A stretch of 64,000 bases of DNA, taken from Salinicoccus kekensis. Its GTDB lineage: Bacteria > Bacillota > Bacilli > Staphylococcales > Salinicoccaceae. The notes under the pieces were generated by a model that searched no databases, had not been told where the DNA came from, and saw nothing but the letters and a program-made list of their open reading frames with translations. The position numbers were made by a program, and so were the translations under genes. Shown piece after piece: positions 9,901-18,392 of the stretch (its first letter is position 1; each line of letters starts with the position of its first letter). The DNA lies in NCBI RefSeq assembly GCF_900220995.1, contig NZ_OBQF01000002.1, positions 1-64,000 on the forward strand, in the 5' to 3' direction.

Positions 9901-11439
9901 CGGCGGATTCGTCACCTGGGCAAAATGCTGCTTGAAGTAGTCGAACAGCAATTTCGGCCTGTCCGATAAAAATGCAAGCGGCATATCGAACCCCATCGCA
10001 CCGACCGGATCTTTGACCTCACGCTGCAAAGGCAGCATGTATTTCTCAATATCTTCCTTCGTGTAGCCGAAACGGATCAGGATGCGCTCAAGCTGCGCCT
10101 TATCGACCGGCGTGCTTTCGGCATCAGTTGTTTTCGACTCTTCAGCCTTCCTCCTGGCGAGCCATTTGCCGTAAGGCCTTTTGGCTGCGATCGCCGCTTT
10201 CAGTTCATCATTTTCTATGATCCTTGATGAATCGAAATCCACAAGCAGCAGTTTGCCCGGGCTGAGCTGCCCTTTGTATATGATATGGTCTTCGTCGACA
10301 TCGATGACGCCGACTTCTGAAGAGTAGATGATTTCATTTTCATCGGTGACGTAATACCTGCCGGGTCTCAGGCCGTTACGGTCGGTGAGCGCCCCGATCT
10401 TATGGTTGTCGCAGAAGCTGATCATCGTCGGGCCGTCCCACGGCTCCATGATATAGCTGTGGAATTCATAAAAATCCTTCACTGCAGGATTGTCGAAATC
10501 CTGATACTTCCACGGCTCCGGTATCATGATCATCGCCGCTTCCTCCGGCGGCATGACGAGGCTCAGGAATTCGAGCACATTGTCGACGATTGCGGAATCA
10601 CTGCCGCTCTCATCGATGATTTCTGATATCCTTTCACCTTTTTCACCGTAGACATCAGCGAGCCACTGCCTGGTGCGTGCGCGCATCCAGTTGGCGTTGC
10701 CTTTGATCGTATTAATCTCCCCGTTATGCATCAGCAGCCTGTTCGGATGGGCACGCGCCCAGCTCGGGAAAGTGTTCGTGCTGAACCTCGAGTGGACCGA
10801 TCCGAATTTCGAGACGAACTTTGGATTGCTGAGGTCGACATAGAAAGTTTTGATCTGTGCAGCCCTGAGCCAGCCCTTATAGACGATGGTCTCATTCGAG
10901 AAGGAAGAGACATAATGCTCCACCAGCCGGCTGTCGAGATCCTGTTCGATCATCTTCCTTAAAAAATATAAATCGAGCGCTTCATGACAGTCCGTGATCA
11001 CCTGGATGAGCCGGGGCATCGCTTCACTGACCACATCCGCAACTGCCGAAGCATCCACGGGCACATCCCGGAACGCAATCAGCTCATGGCCCTCCCCCGC
11101 GACCGTCCCGCGCACGGTCTCCTTGAATTCATCAAGGGATGCACTGGAATCAAGCATATACATCCCGACCGAGTAACGGCCGAAATCCGGAAGCTCCGGA
11201 TATTCCGACTTTAAAAGATCATGCGGGATTTCCGTCATGATGCCCGCGCCGTCCCCCGTCATGCCGTCGGAGCCGATGCCGCCCCTGTGGTCGAGCCTGA
11301 CCAGCATCTCCAGAGATTTGAGTACGATTTCATGTGATCTTTTATTGTCCATATTTGCATAAAAGCCGATGCCGCATGCATCATGTTCATTTTTTATGTC
11401 GTACAGGCCGTGCTGTTTCACTTTTTGGAATAAGCTCAT
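6976..11439 (-). CDS. gltB: glutamate synthase large subunit
   Basis: Catalytic subunit that hydrolyses glutamine and makes two glutamates with 2-oxoglutarate; about 1487 residues. The N-terminal Ntn-type glutaminase begins after a short propeptide, with the nucleophile C22 in HDACGIG. The FMN/synthase domain contains GGRSNSGEGGE and CHKDTCPVGIATQ, with Fe-S cysteines in the latter. The C-terminal GXGXG beta-helix domain is present. The ATG at 11439 is preferred because the GTG at 11448 is part of AGGGGTG. The gene is divergent from its likely activator gltC. Confidence 0.96.
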   Translation of the reverse strand: MSLFQKVKQHGLYDIKNEHDACGIGFYANMDNKRSHEIVLKSLEMLVRLDHRGGIGSDGMTGDGAGIMTEIPHDLLKSEYPELPDFGRYSVGMYMLDSSASLDEFKETVRGTVAGEGHELIAFRDVPVDASAVADVVSEAMPRLIQVITDCHEALDLYFLRKMIEQDLDSRLVEHYVSSFSNETIVYKGWLRAAQIKTFYVDLSNPKFVSKFGSVHSRFSTNTFPSWARAHPNRLLMHNGEINTIKGNANWMRARTRQWLADVYGEKGERISEIIDESGSDSAIVDNVLEFLSLVMPPEEAAMIMIPEPWKYQDFDNPAVKDFYEFHSYIMEPWDGPTMISFCDNHKIGALTDRNGLRPGRYYVTDENEIIYSSEVGVIDVDEDHIIYKGQLSPGKLLLVDFDSSRIIENDELKAAIAAKRPYGKWLARRKAEESKTTDAESTPVDKAQLERILIRFGYTKEDIEKYMLPLQREVKDPVGAMGFDMPLAFLSDRPKLLFDYFKQHFAQVTNPPLDSYREKVVTSEITYLGGEGRLIRPGEDVLKRVQLESPVIDERVYNRSDVKALGVKKIDITYNGSLEKALDNLMKEAVMVAATHGVIVLTDESVLEDEALYVMPSLLVTSAVHQALMKADKRTGTSIVIKSGEVREVHHVAALIGFGANAVEPYIAQETIRTAGGTEAADDYNKGLTAGLIKVMAKMGISTVQSYHGAQIFEAVGISRDVMEKYFGGAASKIGGASIDDIDRNTKEMQDVSLEYLESGSRFQWRQQGEHHVINPTSIRLLREACMTGDGEKYEEYKNYMNEGHHSSIRHLLKFKNKRAIPIEKVEPAENIVRRFKTGAMSYGSLSEEAHQTLAEAMNRIGGRSNSGEGGENPRRFRMDKDGKSYNSAIKQVASGRFGVNSEYLNSAEEIQIKVAQGAKPGEGGQLPGEKVYPWIAETRNSTPGVGLISPPPHHDIYSIEDLAQLIHDLKNANRKADISVKLVAKDGVGTIAAGVAKAYADKIVISGFDGGTGASPLTSIQHTGLPWELGLADAHQTLMLNGLRSRVTLETDGKLMTGRDVAMAAALGAEEYAFATAPLVVMGCIMMRVCHKDTCPVGIATQNGELRKLFEGKADHVVNFMNFIAEDIREILSSLGLKTMDELVGAVDLLEVDHAKAARHRMSDLELEPLLTYIEGDRIKKIRQKHPFEHSLDEGKILPEFGGSLDEGASFEATYQVTNRHRDIGTRLGSEITAKFGRGGLEHDHYTVNTTGHGGQSYGAFIPEGLTLHHTGDLNDYVGKGLSGGRITVTAPNISRSHEIIVGNVCLYGATGGQMFINGKAGERFAVRNSGAEVVVEGIGDHGLEYMTGGRVVILGDTGKNFAAGMSGGIAYIINNRPIGENMIGMNTETIEVSHVDDADEISEVKNLLFAHLYFTESRKAKSALDDLEDGTVRIIKVIPSEYKAMQQKIRHGINMKHSKEDAELDAFYGRTIIAADDAEKMNIY

Positions 11440-11478
11440 CCGTGTCACCCCTGATTCAGAATATTTCTATAAGTCAAT

Positions 11479-11507
11479 ATTATCCACGGATATTTCTATA
11501 CAATCAA
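11479..11507 (-). promoter_or_regulatory. gltB promoter
   Basis: -35 TTGATT (11502-11507), 17-nt spacer, -10 GATAAT (11479-11484) on the minus strand, about 40 nt before gltB and beside the inverted repeat likely bound by GltC. Confidence 0.6.
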
Positions 11508-11509
11508 TA

Positions 11510-11531
11510 TATCAATGATATAATATTGATA
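11510..11531. promoter_or_regulatory. GltC-type inverted repeat between gltB and gltC
   Basis: Perfect dyad TATCAAT-N8-ATTGATA just upstream of the gltB -35 and over a TATAAT that can serve gltC. This is where LysR regulators such as GltC bind to activate the target and repress themselves. Assignment rests on position and symmetry. Confidence 0.5.
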
Positions 11532-11556
11532 TCAAAATGAGATGGGTTGGATTTTT

Positions 11557-12438
11557 ATGGAGATCAAACAATTGGTTTATTTTACCGAGACCGCCCGGCT
11601 GCAGCATATGACGGAAGCTGCAGCAGTACTGAATGTCGCCCAGTCGGCATTATCCAGGCAGATCGGCCTGCTTGAAAGTGACCTCGGCATCAAGCTGTTC
11701 AGGCGGGAAGGCAGGAACATCATCCTGACTGAAGACGGCAGGGAATTTTATGAAGATGCTATAAAAATCCTTGAAGCGGTGGACAGGACGAGGGAGAAGA
11801 TTTCTGATAATAAATTGAAAAGCAGGCAGTCGCTGAACATCCATATCACCAAATCCGATATGACTTCGAAGATCCTGCATACGTTCCAAAGCATTATCGG
11901 GGAACACCCCGATATTGATTTCAATATTGGAACGCTCGATGAAAATACAATAGAAGAGAAGCTGAATGACGGCTCCCTGGACATCGCCATTTCAACGGAG
12001 AGGTTCAATGGGGAAAGCATCAGGAGCACACTGCTTTTCGACCAGAACTACTATTATATATTCAAGGAGAGCGGCAAAGTGAATCTGCCCGTAAAAGCTT
12101 CCATGAACGAGCTTGAGGATTTCCCCCTGCTTGTGATGGATCCCCTCTTGGATATGAAGAAACATTTCAAAAATGCAGCCATCCTGAATATGAACGATCC
12201 CGCCATCATACAGCACCTCCTCATCCATCATCCCTACATCGCCGTACTCACCCATGAGGAGTGCAGGATACTGAAATATAATCATCCAAAATTCACCGTC
12301 CATAATCTGGAACATCTGAACATCAGGCAGCCGCTGTATGCAAGCATCCCTGCAGAAAGCGGGAAACTTTTTGCAAAGGCATGGTACAGCCGTCTGAAAG
12401 ATGAATTCGCCGCATTCACGGACAGGATGATGCATTAA
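11557..12438 (+). CDS. gltC: LysR-family regulator of glutamate synthase
   Basis: LysR-type transcription factor of 293 residues from the ATG that gives MEIKQLVYF, the usual start of this family; the ATG at 11542 would add five residues. The N-terminal winged helix-turn-helix is clear (AAAVLNVAQSALSRQI, about 20-36). The C-terminal effector domain is about 90-290. It is divergently placed against gltBD as in Bacillus, so activation of gltB when glutamate is needed is the likely role. The gene ends in a convergent terminator with mpg. Confidence 0.88.
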   Translation: MEIKQLVYFTETARLQHMTEAAAVLNVAQSALSRQIGLLESDLGIKLFRREGRNIILTEDGREFYEDAIKILEAVDRTREKISDNKLKSRQSLNIHITKSDMTSKILHTFQSIIGEHPDIDFNIGTLDENTIEEKLNDGSLDIAISTERFNGESIRSTLLFDQNYYYIFKESGKVNLPVKASMNELEDFPLLVMDPLLDMKKHFKNAAILNMNDPAIIQHLLIHHPYIAVLTHEECRILKYNHPKFTVHNLEHLNIRQPLYASIPAESGKLFAKAWYSRLKDEFAAFTDRMMH

Positions 12439-12440
12439 AA

Positions 12441-12477
12441 AAAGAGCTGGAATCTCAACTTGAGATTCCAGCTCTTT
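12441..12477. terminator. bidirectional terminator, gltC / mpg
   Basis: Perfect 18-bp stem AAAGAGCTGGAATCTCAA against its complement with a 1-nt centre, flanked by A7 and TTT. It reaches the stop codon of mpg on the other strand. Confidence 0.9.
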
Positions 12478-13100
12478 CATTTCCAGCCGTTGTTTGCGGC
12501 GGCCTTACCTTTAAACCTGCTGACATGCGGGTTGCCTTCCACGATGAACCTGTAAGGGTAATCCACCGCTTCTTCCTTATTGTCGATACCGATCCTCGGT
12601 GTCGACAGAATATTGGCGGGCGTCCTGCCGTGCCTGACGATCAGGACACCATTGTTCAGTTCCATGCCGTTATGTTCGCTGCGTTTGATGCCGAGCGATT
12701 TCGTGAGCTTGCCGGGCCCGTCGGTCAGGTTGATGTCCCTCCCGCGCCGCTCTTTCATCACATCGATGCCCATGTTCGGTTCGACCGCACGGATTAAAAT
12801 CCCTTCCGGCTCACCTTCAGTGGTGAGGAAGTTCATGCAGTTGTGGCCGTGCATCGTGTAGACATATATATGGCCGTACGGCTTATACATCATTTCATTC
12901 TTCTTGTTCCGCCTGCCGCCGAATGTATGGGCTGCCTTATCATTCACGCCGAGGTAGGCTTCCACTTCGGTGATGAATCCGCTGGTCACCTCATCACCGA
13001 CTCTGGTGATGATTTCAAGACCAAGCAGTCTTTTTGCCGCCTCTAAAGTATCCGCCTTTAAAAAACTGATATCCACATCGGATTGAAATTTATCTGTCAT
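12477..13100 (-). CDS. mpg: 3-methyladenine DNA glycosylase (AAG/MPG family)
   Basis: Monofunctional DNA glycosylase removing alkylated purines in base excision repair, 207 residues. Family landmarks are seen in order: LLGLEIITRV near the start, the catalytic-region motif TEVEAYLG with its Glu, AAHTFGGR, GHIYVYTMHG and LTDGPGKLTKSLGI. The size matches Bacillus YxlJ-type proteins. It lies 11 nt downstream of the ABC exporter gene and is probably cotranscribed with it. Confidence 0.92.
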   Translation of the reverse strand: MTDKFQSDVDISFLKADTLEAAKRLLGLEIITRVGDEVTSGFITEVEAYLGVNDKAAHTFGGRRNKKNEMMYKPYGHIYVYTMHGHNCMNFLTTEGEPEGILIRAVEPNMGIDVMKERRGRDINLTDGPGKLTKSLGIKRSEHNGMELNNGVLIVRHGRTPANILSTPRIGIDNKEEAVDYPYRFIVEGNPHVSRFKGKAAANNGWK

Positions 13101-13111
13101 TATGAATCACC

Positions 13112-14848
13112 TTATAAATTTTGAATGCTGTAGAGGTCGTAGTAGTCTCCCTGCTTACGCATCAATTCATTGTGCGTGCCGGATTCGACCACTTCTCCGT
13201 TGCTCAGGACATGAATCTTATCTGCATGGGTCACTGTCGATAACCTGTGGGCGACGATGACGGTGGTGCGTTCTGCGGATAATTCGAGCAGCGTTTCCTG
13301 GATGATGCTTTCGCTCTCCAAATCCAGTGCACTTGTCGCTTCATCCAGTATGAGGATCGGTGGATTCTTCAGGAATACCCTGGCAATCGCGATGCGCTGT
13401 TTCTGTCCGCCCGACAATTTGACGCCGCGTTCGCCGACTTCGGTCTCATATCCGTTCTCGAGCATCATGATGAAATCATGTGCATTCGCATGCTTCGCCG
13501 CTTCGACGACTTCCTCATCCGTTGCATCCGGACGGGCAAGGAGGATGTTTTCTTTGACCGTCTCCGAGAACAGGACGTTTTCCTGCATGACGATGCCGAT
13601 CTGATTCCTGAGCGAGGACACAGTGAAATCCCGGATGTCCGTGCCGTCAAGCGTGATGCTGCCCTCTGTGACATCATAAAATCTCGGTATGAGGTTCACG
13701 AGCGTCGACTTTCCGCCGCCGCTCATGCCGACGAAGGCAACCGTCTCCCCGCTGCTGATGTCGAGGTTCAGGTTTTTCAGCACCTGCCTGCCTTCATCGG
13801 TATATCTGAAACCGGCGTTGTTGAATCTGAGGTTCCCGTCCGTCGATTCCATCTCCACTGCCCCTGGCTTATCCGTCACATCATACTTCTGATCGAACAG
13901 CTGGAACACACGGTCCATCGAAGCGATGCTCTGTGTGAGCGCGGTCGATGAGGAGACGAGGCGGCGCAGCGGCCCGTACAGCAGATCGAGGTAGGCGATG
14001 AATGCTGCGAGCGTACCGACGGTCAGGTTGCCCTGGATTACCTGGTAGGCTCCAAAGCCGATCACAAGGAGCGGGCCGATGTCGGTGATGGTGTTGACCA
14101 CCATGAAACTGCGGGCCGTCCACTTGGCATGGGTCGTCGCTTTTTCAAGGAAGTTACCGTTCCTGTCATTGAAGCGTCCGGCTTCATTCTCTTCCACCGC
14201 AAAACTTTTTATGACGTTGATGCCCTGGATACGCTCATGCAGGTACCCCTGCACTTCTGCCAGCGCCTGTGAACGTCTGCGGGTGTACTTGCGCAGCCTG
14301 CCGAAGAAGAACCACACCCCGAAAATGTAAAGCGGGAATATGATCATTGCAACGAGCGTCAGCTGGCCGTGGAGGCTGAACATGATCGCAAGTGCAATCA
14401 GGATGGTCGCAAGGTCCAGCCATATGTTCATCAGGCCGGTCATTATAAAGTCCTTGGTCTGTTCCACATCGTTGATGACGCGCGAAATGATTTCGCCGAC
14501 TTTATTGTTCGAATAGTACTTGGCACTCAGCATCTGCAGATGCCCGTATAACTTCTTGCGGATATCATATAAGATCTTATTGCTCGTCCACTGTGCCAGA
14601 TACTGCCTGAAGTATTCAACCGGCGGCCTGATGATCACGAATATGAATGCGAAAACGAGCAGTATCTGTATCAGCATTGTGATCCGTTCATCTGCACCTA
14701 GACCTTCGGGCATGATGATATCATCGATCGTGTACCTGATTAAAAGTGGAATAAGGAGCGGAATACCGAATTTCAGTATACCGATGATGATCGTCAGAAA
14801 TATCAGCCACATGTATGGCCGTACAAACTTCAAGTATCTTCTTATCAA
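13112..14848 (-). CDS. Sav1866-type homodimeric ABC exporter
   Basis: ABC half-transporter, 578 residues: six transmembrane helices in about 1-310 and an ATPase domain in about 335-578. Walker [10 protein letters not shown], signature LSGGQ, Walker [13 protein letters not shown] and the switch His in VAHRLS are intact, so it should be an active exporter. Length, gene context (next to the DUF402 gene and mutY) and motifs match S. aureus Sav1866, a multidrug exporter model. Native substrate is unknown. It starts after a GGAGG site and follows a terminator. Confidence 0.92.
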   Translation of the reverse strand: MIRRYLKFVRPYMWLIFLTIIIGILKFGIPLLIPLLIRYTIDDIIMPEGLGADERITMLIQILLVFAFIFVIIRPPVEYFRQYLAQWTSNKILYDIRKKLYGHLQMLSAKYYSNNKVGEIISRVINDVEQTKDFIMTGLMNIWLDLATILIALAIMFSLHGQLTLVAMIIFPLYIFGVWFFFGRLRKYTRRRSQALAEVQGYLHERIQGINVIKSFAVEENEAGRFNDRNGNFLEKATTHAKWTARSFMVVNTITDIGPLLVIGFGAYQVIQGNLTVGTLAAFIAYLDLLYGPLRRLVSSSTALTQSIASMDRVFQLFDQKYDVTDKPGAVEMESTDGNLRFNNAGFRYTDEGRQVLKNLNLDISSGETVAFVGMSGGGKSTLVNLIPRFYDVTEGSITLDGTDIRDFTVSSLRNQIGIVMQENVLFSETVKENILLARPDATDEEVVEAAKHANAHDFIMMLENGYETEVGERGVKLSGGQKQRIAIARVFLKNPPILILDEATSALDLESESIIQETLLELSAERTTVIVAHRLSTVTHADKIHVLSNGEVVESGTHNELMRKQGDYYDLYSIQNL

Positions 14849-14870
14849 TGGGGATCCTCCTTAACATTCG

Positions 14871-14898
14871 AAAAACCAATCAACCGGGTTGATTGGTT
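14871..14898 (-). terminator. terminator of the DUF402 phosphatase gene
   Basis: Minus-strand stem AACCAATCAAC / GTTGATTGGTT with a 3-nt loop, followed by five T. The hairpin touches the stop codon of the gene it ends. Confidence 0.85.
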
Positions 14899-15443
14899 CA
14901 GTATGACTTGAAGTCACTATTGAAGCGATTTTGCCAGACTTTGATGAAATCGGGCGCAAAGGGCCCTTTTTTACGTTCTATCCATTGCTGCAGCACATCC
15001 ACATTCCTTCTCAGGATGGCATCGATGTCCTCTGAATAGCCCATGCGTTCCTTGTGCAGATGGTATTCATCTTCATCCAGCAGATGGTACTTGCCGTCCG
15101 GATACACTTTTATATCCAGATCATAATCGATATACTTGATCGCTTCGCCGTCATAGACATAGGGCGAAGACAGGTTGCAGTAGTAATAGACGCCGTCCTC
15201 CCGGAACATGCATATCACATTGAACCAGTATTCCGTATGGAAATAAACGATTGCAGGCTCCCTTGTCACCCATGTCCTGCCATCGCTCTCGGTGACCAGT
15301 GTACGGTTGTTTCCGCCGATCACCACATGATCCGTGCCTTTCAATATGGTCGTCTCCGACCAGACACGGTGAATGGAGCCGTCGTGCTTGTAACTCTGCA
15401 CTCTGACTTTGTTGCCTTCTTTTGGTATGGATTCTACACCCAT
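14898..15443 (-). CDS. ntdp: nucleoside tri-/diphosphatase, DUF402 family
   Basis: DUF402 phosphatase of about 181 residues; the S. aureus homologue hydrolyses nucleoside tri- and diphosphates. Strongly conserved blocks are visible: [40 protein letters not shown] and [14 protein letters not shown], the last with the acidic metal-binding residues. The start is the ATG at 15443, 6 nt after GAGGTGGTG; in-frame GTGs lie inside that site. It is a single gene with its own TATAAT-containing upstream region and a terminator. Confidence 0.92.
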   Translation of the reverse strand: MGVESIPKEGNKVRVQSYKHDGSIHRVWSETTILKGTDHVVIGGNNRTLVTESDGRTWVTREPAIVYFHTEYWFNVICMFREDGVYYYCNLSSPYVYDGEAIKYIDYDLDIKVYPDGKYHLLDEDEYHLHKERMGYSEDIDAILRRNVDVLQQWIERKKGPFAPDFIKVWQNRFNSDFKSY

Positions 15444-15499
15444 ATTCCACACCACCTCTGGAGTTAATACTTTTATATTATAACACAGGACTTTGGACT

Positions 15500-16537
15500 T
15501 TACAGGCCGCCCGCCCCGTCCGCGGCCAATTTCCTGAAGACCTTCTTCATCGCCGTGCTCATCGGCACATTCCTTACTTCATCGAGTGGCATGAAGTGTT
15601 CATTGGAAGAAGTCGTATGGAGCAGGTAGCTCTCCATATACCATACCTTATGTGTGAAGACATGCTTATCACTGCCGATATAGACCTTTTTCTGGTCCAG
15701 CTCCACGCCGAGTTCACTTTCTATATTCTCAATGCTCGTGTCGACATCGAACTTCGGCAGTTCATACATCCCTTTCAACAGGTCGCCCTCCTGCCTGTAA
15801 AGGTAGATTTCCTCCCTGTCGTTCACGATGAAATAGACATTGTAATATTCCTCTTTTTTCTTTGACTTCTTCTTCTTTACGGGGTAGTCGTGCACGGTGT
15901 TATCCCTGAATGCCTCACAGTGTTCCTGGACGGGGCATACGATGCATTTCGGCGTCCGGGGTGTGCAGATCGTCGCTCCGAGTTCCATCAGCGCCTGGTT
16001 GAAATCCCCCGCTTCAAGCGGCATCATGGATTCGATCTCTTCCTTGACGGATTTCTGGACACCCGCCTTCGTCGTATCCCTCGCATCCGCATTGAGCCGT
16101 GACATGACCCGGAGCACGTTGCCGTCCACCGCTGCAAGGAGATGATTGAATGCGATGCTCTGCACCGCGCCGCCGATATACGGGCCGACGCCTTTGAGTT
16201 TGAAGAATTCATCCGGATCTTCCGGTACTTCCGCCCCGTAATTTTCTTTGACTTCCCTGACTGCACTTTGGAAATTGCGGATCCTGTTGTAATATCCGAG
16301 ACCCTCCCAGTCCTTCAGGAGGCTCTCTTCATCTGCATCCGCAAGGTCGGATAACGTCGGATATTTTGTTATAAATTTCTCGAAATAGGGAATAACAGTA
16401 ATGACCTGAGTCTGTTGCAGCATGACTTCGCTGAGCCATATCTTATACGGGTCTTCCGTCTGCCGCCAGGGCAGATCCCTTTTATTTGAGTGATACCACT
16501 CGAGTAGGTTATTATTGAATGTCGATGGCTGTAACAT
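15500..16537 (-). CDS. mutY: A/G-specific adenine DNA glycosylase
   Basis: Removes adenine mispaired with 8-oxoguanine, 345 residues. The catalytic Glu is E37 in SEVMLQQTQ and the catalytic Asp D138 in AVDGNV. The helix-hairpin-helix loop GVGPY is at about 116-120. The 4Fe-4S ligands are C191, C198, C201 and C207 with the family spacing. A C-terminal NUDIX-like domain for 8-oxoG recognition spans about 225-340. The gene diverges from yfhP; adjacency to the DUF402 gene is the staphylococcal arrangement. Confidence 0.95.
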   Translation of the reverse strand: MLQPSTFNNNLLEWYHSNKRDLPWRQTEDPYKIWLSEVMLQQTQVITVIPYFEKFITKYPTLSDLADADEESLLKDWEGLGYYNRIRNFQSAVREVKENYGAEVPEDPDEFFKLKGVGPYIGGAVQSIAFNHLLAAVDGNVLRVMSRLNADARDTTKAGVQKSVKEEIESMMPLEAGDFNQALMELGATICTPRTPKCIVCPVQEHCEAFRDNTVHDYPVKKKKSKKKEEYYNVYFIVNDREEIYLYRQEGDLLKGMYELPKFDVDTSIENIESELGVELDQKKVYIGSDKHVFTHKVWYMESYLLHTTSSNEHFMPLDEVRNVPMSTAMKKVFRKLAADGAGGL

Positions 16538-16603
16538 ACTGATTTTCCTTTAACAAATTGATTTTTATCTATCAATGATATCATACTGACTGGAGGCATA
16601 ACT

Positions 16604-17581
16604 ATGGATACTCTTACACATACTTTAATGGGCGGCACCCTGGTGGGGCTCGCGACGATCGATCCGAACATCGATGCGGTTTCGACGGGTTTTATCGCAA
16701 CAATAGTAGGTGCATCCCTTGTGCCTGATATAGATACGGTCCTGAAGATGAGGAACAATGCCGTCTACATCACCCACCACCGCGGCCTCACCCATTCACT
16801 GCCGTTCACATTCTTAATCTGGCCTGTATTGCTGACGGCGATTGCGCACTTTACATTCGGCCTTCCGCTGGTCAATACATATTTATGGGTCCAGCTTGCA
16901 GTATTCCTTCATGTGTTCGTGGATATATTCAATTCCTACGGCACCCAGGCCCTCCGGCCGTTGGACAACACATGGATACAGCTTGGTATCATAAATACGG
17001 TGGATGTGCCGATACTGGTTGCCCACGGCCTCTACTTCGTGCTGTGGTTCCTCGGGTTCTCCCCGGTCATTTTATTCATTATAATGTACGCATTGCTCGC
17101 GGCATATTATATCGCCAGATACTTCATGCAGCAGTTTTTGGTCAGGAAAGTCGAAAAGCAGCTGCCGAATGATACCATCAAGCGTACATTCGTCATGCCG
17201 ACCATCCATTTCAACCAGTGGCGCATCGTCGTCGTCACCGACAAGGCATATTATGTGGGCCGGAGCTTCAAAGAGAACATCATATTCTACGACAGGTTCA
17301 ACCGGGAAGACAAACTGCCGCATAAGATCTTCATGGCAATCAAGCATGACCGTAACTTCAAGGCTTTCACGTTCTTCTCGTCCATCTACCGTTACGAAAT
17401 GAAATCGCTGGATGCGGACACTTTCGAAGTGCGCTATATCGATCTCAGGTATTTAAAGGAAGGACACTACCCGTTCGTCTGCATCATGCACCTGGATAAA
17501 AAGAGCTATGAAGTCATCCACAGCTACACCGGATGGGTCTTCTCTGAAGAGAAGCTTCAGAGGAAACTTTTGGAATCATAA
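16604..17581 (+). CDS. yfhP: YfhP-type membrane-bound metal-dependent hydrolase
   Basis: Integral membrane protein of 325 residues with conserved His/Asp motifs of the YdjM/YfhP group: MDTLTHTLMG at the start, SLVPDIDT, HHRGLTHS and HVFVDIFNSYGT. These are the putative metal ligands. Several hydrophobic segments lie in about 60-195, followed by a soluble C-terminal part. The biochemical activity of the group is not established. It diverges from mutY and ends at a terminator shared with the convergent gene. Confidence 0.85.
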   Translation: MDTLTHTLMGGTLVGLATIDPNIDAVSTGFIATIVGASLVPDIDTVLKMRNNAVYITHHRGLTHSLPFTFLIWPVLLTAIAHFTFGLPLVNTYLWVQLAVFLHVFVDIFNSYGTQALRPLDNTWIQLGIINTVDVPILVAHGLYFVLWFLGFSPVILFIIMYALLAAYYIARYFMQQFLVRKVEKQLPNDTIKRTFVMPTIHFNQWRIVVVTDKAYYVGRSFKENIIFYDRFNREDKLPHKIFMAIKHDRNFKAFTFFSSIYRYEMKSLDADTFEVRYIDLRYLKEGHYPFVCIMHLDKKSYEVIHSYTGWVFSEEKLQRKLLES

Positions 17582-17582
17582 C

Positions 17583-17610
17583 AAAAGACAGGCATCGCCT
17601 GTCTTTTTTT
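17583..17610. terminator. bidirectional terminator, yfhP / TarG-like gene
   Basis: 11-bp perfect stem AAAAGACAGGC / GCCTGTCTTTT with loop ATC and T runs, between convergent stops. Confidence 0.9.
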
Positions 17611-17617
17611 GTTTGGT

Positions 17618-18382
17618 TCATTCCACAGCACTGCCCCGGTGCTTCTTATTGAAATCATAAAAAGTGAATTTCATTTTGTCATAGAGTTTGAATATCCACA
17701 TGTACAATAGAGCCATCTGTGCAAAGAACAGCACATCATGCGGCAGCCGGTTGATGTTCCATGCGATGTTGACCGCATTCGCCTGAAGCCCGTTCACCAC
17801 ATAATAAAATGGATTCAGGCTGAGAAGGCTCTCAAGCCCCGACGGCAGCTGTTCCGGCAGATACAGGACCGGGACGGCAAGCACCAGTATGATGAAGACG
17901 AGCATATTGAATTTGTAATTCGGCGACTTGACGATCAGATAAAATAATATGAAAGGAACAATCAACAGGACGCCGAGGATGATATAGTACATCATCGTGA
18001 ACAAGTTGATCATCCAGTCGTTCAATGACAGGGAGACGATCGCGGCGTTCACCGCCATGAACAGTACAAATATGAATGTCTGGAACAGGATCACCGGCAT
18101 GATCCTGTAAAATACCGATACATAGCTGATCTTGACGATCGAATCCTTGATGAAGACGATGTTGCGGTTCAGCACCACCATGCTGAAAAGCCAGATCGTC
18201 GCCATCAGTCCCATGACGAGGTACAAGTACCGTACATTTTCAGCTTCCGACAGCGTCAGGGCGCCGATCAGCAGAAACACCGCACAGATTGCATACATCA
18301 AAAGCGGTGTCAGGTTATGGGTCTTATAATCTTCAACCTGATGGAAAAATTCACGGATCAAATAGTTAATCTTTTGTTTCAT
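17618..18382 (-). CDS. TarG/TagG-like ABC-2 type permease
   Basis: Membrane protein of 254 residues with six predicted transmembrane segments. The region ESLLSLNPFYYVVNGLQ near 187-203 is typical of the polysaccharide/teichoic-acid ABC-2 permeases (TagG/TarG). It lies 10 nt downstream of a TagH-like ATPase subunit whose nucleotide-binding motifs are lost, so whether this pair still transports anything is unclear. It is the last gene of the recX-yfhH-TagH-like-TagG-like operon. The start has GAGGAG 6 nt upstream. Confidence 0.75.
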   Translation of the reverse strand: MKQKINYLIREFFHQVEDYKTHNLTPLLMYAICAVFLLIGALTLSEAENVRYLYLVMGLMATIWLFSMVVLNRNIVFIKDSIVKISYVSVFYRIMPVILFQTFIFVLFMAVNAAIVSLSLNDWMINLFTMMYYIILGVLLIVPFILFYLIVKSPNYKFNMLVFIILVLAVPVLYLPEQLPSGLESLLSLNPFYYVVNGLQANAVNIAWNINRLPHDVLFFAQMALLYMWIFKLYDKMKFTFYDFNKKHRGSAVE

Positions 18383-18392
18383 AATACTCTCC

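Noticed and set aside
10984-11214. Open frames antisense to gltB
   Set aside because: Long GC-rich genes produce antisense frames by codon bias; no ribosome site or family pattern.
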